A stretch of DNA of 64,000 nucleotides, taken from the NCBI GenBank assembly GCA_025526915.1, contig JAHLKH010000005.1, positions 1 to 64,000 of the forward strand. Direction: 5' to 3'. A program made the position numbers and the translations under genes. The notes under the pieces are model-generated. The model was not told the DNA's origin and ran no database searches. It worked only from the letters and a program-made list of their open reading frames with translations. The DNA comes from Entophlyctis helioformis (lineage: Eukaryota; Chytridiomycota; Chytridiomycetes; Chytridiales; Chytriomycetaceae). Shown here in pieces: positions 11,509 to 19,767 of this stretch. Each line of letters starts with the position of its first letter. Position 1 is the stretch's first letter.

Positions 11509-12058
11509 GCCAAAGACTGTGGCCAGAGGGAGTGCTGTTGCTGGGTGGTGTGAATAGGCTTTGCTGGCTGGCGTTGGCTGTCGTGCAGCTGTTGACGGGA
11601 CAGAGTGCACAGCTGGGCGAGATGGCGAGCGCGAATGGTGGCAGGTGCTGCAATGCCAGGTGGCTGTTGGCGTGTGTGTGTGTGTGTTTGTGCACGGGAC
11701 AGCAGGTGCACTCGATGCGTGATGCTGGTGGTGCTACTGCTGCAGTCGCTCTGCCGTTGCTTTGTTGTTGCTTTGCAGTTGGGCAGAGTGCACAGGCATT
11801 CTTCCTTGCTGGCCCGTCAATGGCACCAGCGTCACTCGACAGACGCGTGGAGAGACTGCCGGACAATCGCGCCACACACAATGCACCTCGTGACTGCTCA
11901 CATGCTGGCTGTCCAATGCGACGTTCCATCGCGCCTGTCTGCTGCTGAGCGTCTGCATGGTGCTGCCACCAGAGCCGTGTGTGTGCTGCAAGCAAGAAAC
12001 CCATCAACTGGACATGCAAGCGTGGCTGCAAGAACCGGGCAAGGAAGAGGCAGACAGT
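11509..12058 (-). other. Spacer between membrane genes, with GT microsatellite
   Basis: This 550-bp spacer upstream of member A contains a GT/CA microsatellite near 11667-11690. In the right arm the matching frame stays open through the spacer; here a length change in the microsatellite breaks it. This suggests untranslated sequence rather than a protein extension. Confidence 0.45.
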
Positions 12059-12868
12059 CTACATTTTGGCAATGCACGCCAGCGTCACACATCCGACATA
12101 CGTCACAAGAAACGCAGACAGCAGCCACAGATCCTTGCTGAACACCGCCAGCCACACATCCTCGCGTCCCTCGTCATAGTACACAAACACAACAAAGTCC
12201 TCGTCCCTGCGCCGCGGATGGAACCGTGTGAGCAGCGTCATGTTCCCCATCCACCGCTTGCAGTCCATGGCCGCCATCTCGCGCACCGACCGCACGAGGG
12301 TCGCCTCGACAAACGCCAGCTGGCCAGCAAGCGTGAGGGACGCCGCCGTGTCCATGACCATGCGCACCAGCTCGACAGGCAGCCTGCCGTCGTGCGTGTG
12401 CATCAGCGCAGCCGTCGCCGCACGCGTCTCGTGGCTTGTGAACCAGTTCATGACATCGCATAGCACGACCGTCTGCAGCCACGAGATCTCGGTGTAGTAC
12501 GGCGGTGCGTGTGCCCACTGGCCTGTGCGGCGTGCGCCACGGGCCAGGCTCGTGCATGCCAGCACAAGCGCAAGCGGCCATGCTGAAAAGGCAAACAGGG
12601 TCGCCAGCAAGAGTGTGCCGGGTGTCATGTACACGACGACGGACAGACCGGCCTGTGGCGTGCCGTAGCTGATGTGCGAGAGGTTGGTAAAGTGCCAGAA
12701 TGCGGTGTAGGTGGCGATGATGGACAGCAGCGCCAGCTGGACGATGCCGATGGCGAGCGCGATTGTGTTTGCAGTGTGCACCGAGACGATGGTGGCAAAG
12801 AGGAGCTGCTGGTGTGGACGCAGCCACGTGTATGCTGTGCGAGATGCACAGTCGATGAGCTGTGCCAT
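12059..12868 (-). CDS. Multi-pass membrane protein, family member B (left copy)
   Basis: 269 residues, one exon, starting MAQLIDCAS at 12868. Three strongly hydrophobic stretches are visible: about residues 22-62 (probably two helices), 75-112 and 240-268 at the C-terminus. The soluble middle contains APPYYTEISWLQ, GRLPVELVRMVMD and WLAVFSKDLWLLSAF, which line up with PPYFDQLASIQ, LRLPLEIREMILQ and WAAVFSRDLALLVF of member A. The two are therefore diverged tandem paralogues transcribed in the same direction. The right-arm copy differs by one residue (Thr/Ile in the first helix pair). Function unknown; an integral membrane protein is the only safe statement. Confidence 0.72.
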   Translation of the reverse strand: MAQLIDCASRTAYTWLRPHQQLLFATIVSVHTANTIALAIGIVQLALLSIIATYTAFWHFTNLSHISYGTPQAGLSVVVYMTPGTLLLATLFAFSAWPLALVLACTSLARGARRTGQWAHAPPYYTEISWLQTVVLCDVMNWFTSHETRAATAALMHTHDGRLPVELVRMVMDTAASLTLAGQLAFVEATLVRSVREMAAMDCKRWMGNMTLLTRFHPRRRDEDFVVFVYYDEGREDVWLAVFSKDLWLLSAFLVTYVGCVTLACIAKM

Positions 12869-13190
12869 GTCTGGCGAGTGACGATCAAGGCGAGAGACGA
12901 TCAAGGCGAGGGGCGGGACGAGCTCGAGTCTGCTGTGAGCGAGCGACGGCCAAGACGGGATGCGCAGATGCTGCAGTGTGCAGCTTGGCGATTGATCGAG
13001 TTGGCTGGCAACAGTGCAGACAAGAATGGATGCAGCCAGACAATGCCAGCAGGGATCTTGACCAGATTGCAAGTGTTGACAAACAAAGCATCAGACGGAC
13101 AATGGCGGCAGGGTCCAAACCAGCCAGGGAGATGCAACGGACAAGCGCATGCTCCATATGGTTCATTCGAGAGATATCAATGCATGAAGA
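12869..13190 (-). other. Gene-free part of the left arm between member B and the PGM3 fragment
   Basis: About 320 bp that corresponds to the 3' flank of intact PGM3 and the promoter of member B in the right arm (52911-53232). No coding sequence was recognised. Confidence 0.45.
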
Positions 13191-13311
13191 TCAAGCGCAG
13201 ACATTGCCGCTGGCATCAACACGCTTGTAGGAGGCAGGACGGTCGCCCACGCCGCCATAGCCATCAAAGACGATCCGCAGACCGTGAATGCAAGGGCATC
13301 GGTCTCCTCGC
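13191..13311 (-). pseudogene. 3' fragment of PGM3
   Basis: It carries the last 39 codons and stop of phosphoacetylglucosamine mutase, ending DASGNVCA, identical in frame to the intact gene's end at 52910. Homology begins abruptly at GCGAGGAGACC, which is codon-internal sequence of the intact gene. It has no start, promoter or active site and is a by-product of the inverted duplication. Confidence 0.9.
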
Positions 13312-13530
13312 CATGACATCTGCAAATCAATGTCTGACGGCCATGAGACGATCCGCACAAGGCCGCATGCAGCATTGGCAGACGCGGTGCAAGCCAACGC
13401 GGTATGGACAGGCCAGTGGCAGATGGTGGTTGGTGTCAACAAGTGCGGCATCATGGCGTTCTCCACACCGCCAATCAACAACGCAGGCAACGACCCGCGA
13501 GATATTGTCATGCTGCATCTAAGAGCCTGA
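13312..13530 (+). mobile_element. Reverse-transcriptase fragment (LINE-like) abutting the repeat arm
   Basis: Directly after the arm ends, a frame reads ALADAVQANAVWTGQW then VVGVNKCGIMAFSTPP and closes at a TGA after HLRA. The W-x3-W...VN-x-KCGIM.F pattern is that of the segment after the catalytic YADD box in non-LTR retrotransposon reverse transcriptases. The YADD box itself, endonuclease and ends are not seen, so this is a short 5'- and 3'-truncated relic. The match is from pattern recognition only. Confidence 0.5.
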
Positions 13531-14160
13531 CCATGTCTGCACGGTGCATGGCTTCCGTCCCAATGCGTTGTGTCTCTGGAGGTATTGGGCAGCTTGCTCC
13601 GTGCCAGCGATGGGCAATGTACCTGCTGCTGCTTGGCATTCGACCGTTCGTTTGTTCATTCATCTGCCGCTCCAACCATCCCTCTCTCTGGCCATCGTTC
13701 GCAGAGGGCATGCAGGAGAACAGCAAGCGGCCAGCCAGATGCGATCCACCTGGCATCCACTTGACATCCACAAATATCCACTTGACATCCACCGGCATTC
13801 GATGCGATCTTGGCTTGCGCGACAGAAACCAGCCGCAGCAGCAATGCGGCGCAAGGCTCCGATGCAACCAGGACCTGTGCACAGCGCCTGTGCACCGCAG
13901 CTGTGCCGGCAGAGCGAGAGAGCGAGAGAGCGAGGGACCCAGCGGCAGTCTGTGCAGCACACAACCACACACAGGCAAGTGAGTGCATGCATACCGCCAG
14001 CGTCCTTTGGTTGCAGCCACACCAACACAAACAAACAGCCTCCGCTGCCGCCGCTGCTGCCAAAACGTCTGCCCACGCAAGCAAGTCTGTACTGCGGCAC
14101 TCGCTCCTTGTGCACCCGGCCGCTCTGGAACTTGATGGGCAGCGACCATGCCCAGCTACC

Positions 14161-14208
14161 CAGCCATCCAGCCGCCCAGCCGCCCAGCCGCCCAGCCATC
14201 CAGCCGCT
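14161..14208. repeat. CAGCCNCC tandem repeat (8-bp unit, about six copies)
   Basis: Units alternate between CAGCCATC and CAGCCGCC. No function is apparent. Confidence 0.85.
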
Positions 14209-15446
14209 CGGCCGTCCGTCTGCTTGCCTGATCGGGATCGCAAACAACACCTCCGCCTTGACCGTCCCTTGACAGCACCTGCCTCCAGAGCATGCAGCGA
14301 CTTGCCTCTGCAACCCTCTTTCGGCCTGTCAACCTGTCAGCCTGCCAACATGTCAGCCTGTCGCATCCCAGACACCTGCGGCCATACCAAACTCACTCCT
14401 GGGGTCACATCCACGGCGAAACGCGCGATTCTGGCCTGTCGACTGCGGGCGGGCTGGTCGGACGGTCAGTCAGTCGGCCAGTCGGCCAGTCGGTCCGTTG
14501 GCTCGCAGCCGTGCAAGTCCCCTTTGGTAGCACCGAGTGCGGCCCCTTGCAATCCGCAATGGCAGCCGATCTCAACCCAGACCCGCCCCGCTCCGCGATG
14601 GCAGACAGGTGCGCTCCATGGGGCAATCACGACTGCAAACGCGGCCTGGCTATTGGATCTCTTGAGCAGCAAGCACCAGCGGCAAGCACGAGCACGAGCG
14701 AGCCGCGTCGCGTCACGTCGCGCCTTGGGGTTCAGCGGCTCGCTTCGGTCAGCACCGTCAGCACCTGCTGCACCTGCGTCAGTGGTGGGCCGAGCGTGGG
14801 CCGAGCGTGGTTAGCGTGCGGATCGACGTCAGTGGCAGGTCGTGGCACACAGCCAGTGTGTGAACAGCCAGTGCGTGAACAGCCGCCCACACGAGCCAGG
14901 CTGCCATCCAGAGCCGCTGGCAAGCAGCACATGCTCGATCCAGTCAGCATCGCACGCAGGACAAGAGCATGGACGCGACGACGACGACAACAACAACGAC
15001 AACAACGATGACGACGCTCGCTGGCCAGCCTGCTGTGCAGGTGCATGGGGACGGCCCGTGCACGCACAGCCCGCTCACAGCTCGCGCACAACCCGCGCAC
15101 ACACGCAAGCATGCGAGCATGCGACGGACGGACCAGCGGCCCTCTGTGCGTCTCACGGGCCGATCCGCCAGCAGCCGCCCCGTTGTCTGCGAAACCGGCA
15201 CTGGGCCACACAGGCCAAGCCGGCTCGACTCGCTCACCTGGGCACCGAGCAAGACCGCGGCCCGCCGCACCCGGGCGAGCTCAAGGCGAGCAGGGCAGTG
15301 GCCTCGAGACCCCGCTGGCTGCTGCCCTGCTTCCCTTGGCCTGGGCACGCTATCGATGGCTGCTGCACGTCGTTTCTGCTGCACGTTGCGGCTGCACCTG
15401 AGATCCAAGCTAGATCACGAAGCAAGACGGAAGCAAGACGGAAGCA

Positions 15447-15490
15447 ACGGTAGCACGACGGTAGCACGACGGTAGCACGACGGTAGCACG
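15447..15490. repeat. 11-bp tandem repeat, four copies
   Basis: The unit ACGGTAGCACG occurs four times without change, preceded by two GGAAGCAAGAC units. Confidence 0.9.
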
Positions 15491-15525
15491 GCACGAGCGA
15501 AACACGGCACGACAGAAGCACGCAC

Positions 15526-15585
15526 GAGCACCAACACGAGCACCAACACGAGCACCAACACAAGCACCAACACAAGCACCAACAC
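15526..15585. repeat. 12-bp tandem repeat, five copies
   Basis: The unit is RAGCACCAACAC; the first three copies start with G and the last two with A. Confidence 0.92.
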
Positions 15586-15632
15586 AAGCCACGCACAGCC
15601 GCCACCCCTCGTCTTCTCATCTGGGCTGCCCG

Positions 15633-15684
15633 CCTCGGTGGCCCGCCTCGGTGGCCCGTCTCGGTGGCCCGTCTCGGTGGCCCT
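15633..15684. repeat. 13-bp tandem repeat flanked by 14-bp direct repeats
   Basis: Four copies of YCTCGGTGGCCCG are bracketed by identical GTCTTCTCATCTGG copies at 15611-15624 and 15688-15701. Confidence 0.9.
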
Positions 15685-15929
15685 TTTGTCTTCTCATCTG
15701 GATGGCACTTGCGGCGAGTCGCAAAACAGACTGCAGATCCAGATGCGCATCGACAGCACGCCCAGCACGCCCAGCACGCGCCGGAGCAGGCTTGATAACA
15801 TAAACCGAGCGGAGCCATCCAGTGGCGCCATCCGCGTGTGTCGCACGCACCGACACACGAGCCACCCCGCTCCTTTTATCAAGGCGGGGCTCTTGCCTCT
15901 CCTCGCCGCCATTCCAACATCGCTGGCGG

Positions 15930-18070
15930 CATGGTTGCAACCCGCAGCCAGACCCGCCGGCTTGCAGCAGCAGCAGCCGCCCCTACCCGCATGCTCCGGG
16001 CAAGCACCATCGCCCAGCGCAAGCCCACCCCCGCTGCAGCTGCCGCCCCCGCTGCCCCCGCTGCCCCCGCTGCCCCCGCTGCCCCCGCTGCCACCACTGC
16101 CGCTGTCGCTGCCGCCACCACCACCGCTGCTGCTCCCGCTGCCCGCGACCCTCCAAGGAGGACTGCGGCCAAGCGTACGGCGGACAAGGACGACGACATT
16201 GGCTCAGGTGCAAGAACAAAACGCGCACGGCGCAACGTTCCTTCAGCGCCCGCAGCGCCTGCAGCGCCTGTCGCGTCTATCGCACCTGTCGCACCTGTAG
16301 ACTCAGCCGCACCTGCCGAATCAGCCATCCGTGCCGAATCAGCCACTCTTGCCGAACCCGAGTTACATGTCGCACCTGTCAACTCAGCGACTCCTGCCGA
16401 ATCAGCCATCCCTGCTGAATCAGTCACTCTTGCCGAACCCGACGCCGCCACTGCCCGCCAGTCTTGTAAAAGACCTGCGGCCACGTGTGAGGCGCTCGAC
16501 GACATCGGCTCAGGTGTAGGAACAAAACGCCCACGGCGTCACGCGCCTGCCGAATCTGCCGCGCTTGTCGAATCTGCCGCACCTATCGCTCCTATCGTCC
16601 CTGTCACTCCTGCAGATCCTGCAGATCCTGCTGGACCTTCCGCGCCTACCGCCCCTGCCACTGCCTTTACCGCCACTACCGCCGCTGCCCCCACTGTTGC
16701 CGCTTCGCCTGCTACCTCGGCTGCCCCTGCTGCCCCCGATGCTATCACTAGTATCGCGGCCAAGCATGAGGCGGCCGAGGAGGAGACCGGCTCGCCTGCA
16801 TTGGCATGCACGGCCAAGATGGCGGACAAGCTCATGGCGTGGTCGCAGGTATGCATGCTTGACGAGCATGCTGTCCATGCACGCGTTGTTTTCTATCCAT
16901 GTATCCTGTTCTGACCACCATGCTGTCGATATGTGTCTTTATCCAACTACTACAGGGCGACCCAGCTTCCATTGTGGGTGACTACATTCACAAATGGGAG
17001 CTGGACATCAGGCGCGAGCATCTCATATTGTCAGGGTGTCGAGACCATGAGGCGTTCAACGGCGAGATCGATGGAGACTCCCGCAAGGAAGTCACCAAGT
17101 GGATGCGTGGCGTGTCGTACAATCACGGGTTTCAGTGCAAGACGTTCCATATGGGTGTCAACTTCCTGGATGCGTACATGACGTACTATTCCGGCCAAGT
17201 GAAGCTGGAGGACTTTCAGCTGCTGGCGATATTCTGTCTGTTTACGGCTGCAAAGATCGAGGTGAGAACTTGGTGTCCATCATACTAGGCCATCTACTTC
17301 TTCATATCCGTCCAATCTGGTGCTGACATGTAGCTGCTGTGCACAGGAAACGGACTTTTCGACCAAGCTGTCTCATTTTGTCAAGTTTGCCCTTGAAGAC
17401 CTCACGACGGACGCCGACAGAGCACAGATGCTGAGCAAGATCAAGTATCTGTACAAATGTTTCCAACACGAGCTTTTGAATGTAAGCCATCCCCTTCTTT
17501 GCTCTGCTACCGTCTGATCACTTGAGAGTTGCCTTGTATCGTCAATGACTGACATTGCATGGCGCATCTGGTCAGATGTTTGATTGGAATATGCTTATCC
17601 CTTCTGCAATTGACTATCTGCTGGGATGCTTCGAGCGGCACAGGATGCTGACCGCCTGCAAGAGTCGAGTCGAGTTTGCCCACTTTGACATGGACGGATA
17701 CCAGTACGACAACACGGGGTTCTTTTCACAGGCGGCATCGCTCCTCCATCACGCGGTCTGCGAGGTCGAGTCGCTCAAGTTTTCAAACAGCCAACTGGCC
17801 TCGTCTGCATTCTACCGCACGGTGATGACCCATGAATCTGTGTCTGGTATGTCCCAACCTCACAGATCGTGCCTGCTCGTGTTCATGCAGGCTCTTCTTT
17901 GGCTGTTGTAGTAGCTGACCGTGATGTGCACACGCTTAACAGAGGTGCCATTCCATCCGGCCGATGTTCAGCTGGTTACTGGATTCACCTTGGTCGAGTT
18001 GGGAGAGTGTCTCGAGTTCATGAGCAGATTCAACATCTCACGATCCACAGTCCTCTCATGCGCTCATTGA
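15930..18070 (+). CDS. Cyclin, E-like (G1/S type)
   Basis: Exons: 15930-16848, 16956-17261, 17347-17481, 17576-17846 and 17943-18070. The N-terminal 300 residues are Ala/Pro-rich with two copies of a module, DDIGSG then TKR(A/P)RR, which look like nuclear signals. A cyclin box follows: VTKWMRGVSYNHGFQCKTFH, VNFLDAYMTYYSGQV and LQLLAIFCLFTAAKIEE-like sequence, with the conserved Lys in AAKIE. The second fold has FDWNMLIPSAIDYLLGCF, CEVESLKFSNSQLASSAFY and VTGFTLVELGECLEFM, closest in memory to cyclin E. Its partner would be a CDK. The last exon ends at 18068-18070, but a further exon cannot be excluded. Copia debris starts a few hundred bases downstream. Confidence 0.72.
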
Positions 18071-18684
18071 TGCAGCTCCACTTGACACTTCTTTTCATCC
18101 TCTCTTCATATTGTGCACGTCGACACTACCCCCTTCCCCTCCCCTCCATTCCCATCGCCGTTTCTCTTGTGAGATGCCATCTTGGCGACGCCGATCCGGA
18201 ATACATATCCATCTACCCAGTGCGTGTTTGAGAAGCGACACAGACGTGTGGAATGGACTGCAACTTGGCTGCCAATCAAGGCACAACAGCAAGCAGCTCA
18301 AGTGCAGTGACTTGCTGCGAGTGCCTGGTGGTGGTGTGGCTCATCTGCGCGCAATTGGCGTTCCTGGCGTCGACCACAAGGACGCCGTCATCAAGGGCGA
18401 GATTGAGCGCAGTGTCGCAGTGTCGCAGTGTCGCATGATGGGCACCACTCTGGCGGATGGGACGCATCTGCCTTTGGGGACCATGCCAAGCGGTCGACGC
18501 GGTCGAAAGGTGCGAGGCACAGACCAACGAAAGCCGGACTCGCCAGGACGAGCTGCCGGTCGAGGAGCACGCGGCGATCGAGCGGACTCTCACATTGACG
18601 CGATGCCCTTTGGTGCGGTCGTTGAGGACGTGTCAGCCGCTGCTGTGCCGCCCGTTCTGACTGATACCGAGGCTTCCGGCTGAT
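18071..18684 (+). other. Region between cyclin and copia RT, possibly degraded polyprotein
   Basis: An open frame runs to a TGA at 18681-18683 (reading ...LTDTEASG). It lies directly upstream of the copia-like linker and may be decayed polyprotein, but I cannot match it to gag, protease or integrase. The left part is the cyclin's 3' flank. Confidence 0.3.
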
Positions 18685-19760
18685 GCTCCTCCTGCTGATG
18701 CTATGCTTGCTGCTGCTCCTGCTGCTCCTGCTGCTCCTGCTGCTCCTGCTGCTACGGCCGCAGAGATTCGTCGGTCAGCACGGCAGTCTACCACTGGCGA
18801 GCGGGATGGGACTTTTGCATCGGCCTCTGCGGATGGCCGTCAGCATGCTGTGGCCGCTGAAGGTCCGGCGGGCGAGCGCGCCATTGACGATGTGGTCGGC
18901 GAGACCGAGCTGAATGCCCTGGATGCCCTGGCTTCCGACAAGCTGGGCTTGGCTTTCCCGAGGGCCAAGAGCCAAGACGCCCGCAACACGATCCCCTCGA
19001 CTCTCGCACAGCGGCAACAGCCGCAGTCCTGGCCGTTCTGGAAAGCGCTGCCCTTGAGAAGGAAGCTTGTCTCGCGGCTTGCTGATCTGCCTGTCGTTGG
19101 GCCACGTGACCACTCAGCAAGTCCTGCAATGTCACGCGTTCCACGCCGATGCCCGCCGTCTCGCCACACGCTTCTTCTCTCGCGACACGCCGAGCCGCTT
19201 GCGCTGATGCCTGTCTTCTTCCGCGTGCCAGCCAGGTTCGCTGACTGCCCAAAGACCTCGGGCGTCTTGACCGCAGAACCTTGGCACTCGCTCAATGGCC
19301 AAGGGCGTGTTTCGTCATGTCTCTCGGCCGTCAGGGCACAGGATTGTCGGCGTCAAGTGGGTGTTCTCGGTCAAGCCGGGCAAGGACGGCTGGCTGGCGA
19401 CCTTCAAGGCGTGCCTTGGTTTTGCCCGCAGTTTCATGCAGACCAGGATTGTTGAGACGCACGCGTCCGCCGTTTCCATGCCCGACATGCATAGGATGCT
19501 CTCCATTGCAGCGGCTCGTGGCTGGGAGGTCCACCAGATAAATGTCAAGACGGCGTTCCTGAGTGCTCCCATGCAGGAGGAGGCGTATGTGGCGCTCCCG
19601 TCTGGTCTGCCACAGCAGGATGGCCGCGTCTGGTGTCTGCTGCGAGCTCTCTACGGCCTGAGCCAGTCACCTCTGCCTTGGTACAACACATCGGTGGACG
19701 CTCTTCTCAGCCTGGGTTTCAGGAAGTCGTGCAGCGAGCGGTGCATCACGGCCAAGTGTT
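18685..19760 (+). mobile_element. Ty1/copia retrotransposon remnant (linker and partial reverse transcriptase)
   Basis: After an Ala/Pro repeat encoded by GCTGCTCCT units comes EIRRSARQST, typical of the linker before a copia reverse transcriptase. In the frame opening at 19295, the RVT_2 domain starts with HRIVGVKWVFSVKPGKDG and runs through HQINVKTAFLSAPMQEEAY, LPSGLPQQDGRVWCLLRALY and GLSQSPLPWYN to LLSLGFRKS at about 19730. The Asp normally found in the QxDVKxAF motif is Asn, so it should be inactive. The YVDD box, RNase H, integrase and LTRs are missing. Similarity ends beside the SKI3 stop codon (19768). Confidence 0.72.
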
Positions 19761-19767
19761 TATTGCA

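Larger units (their letters stand above)
9561..13311. repeat. Left arm of a 3.75-kb inverted repeat
   Basis: This arm matches the reverse complement of 52789-56559. Paired coordinates sum to 66100 near the inner end, 66101 through the second membrane gene and 66120 at the outer end, the drift reflecting small indels. It carries the last part of RNH203, two membrane-protein genes and the last 39 codons of PGM3. The inner end stops inside the PGM3 reading frame at 13311. The outer end lies in the RNH203 intron at 9561. The arms are nearly identical at the PGM3 end and clearly diverged at the RNH203 end. Confidence 0.93.
13531..15929. other. 2.4-kb region without a convincing gene, rich in short tandem repeats
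   Basis: Many long open frames cross this stretch on both strands, but all read as low-complexity Ala/Arg/Ser/Pro or Cys-rich peptides, as expected in GC-rich repeats. Visible repeats include GAGAGAGC units (about 13913-13937), CAGCCNCC units (14161-14208), CAGTCGGC units (about 14465-14500), and the three arrays listed separately near 15.4-15.7 kb. No tRNA or rRNA was recognised. It may hold the cyclin promoter at its right end. Confidence 0.5.

Noticed and set aside
13810..15475. Several 150-330 codon open frames in the repeat-rich region
   Set aside because: Frames exist on both strands, are low-complexity, cross tandem repeats and resemble no family. High GC content explains the lack of stops.
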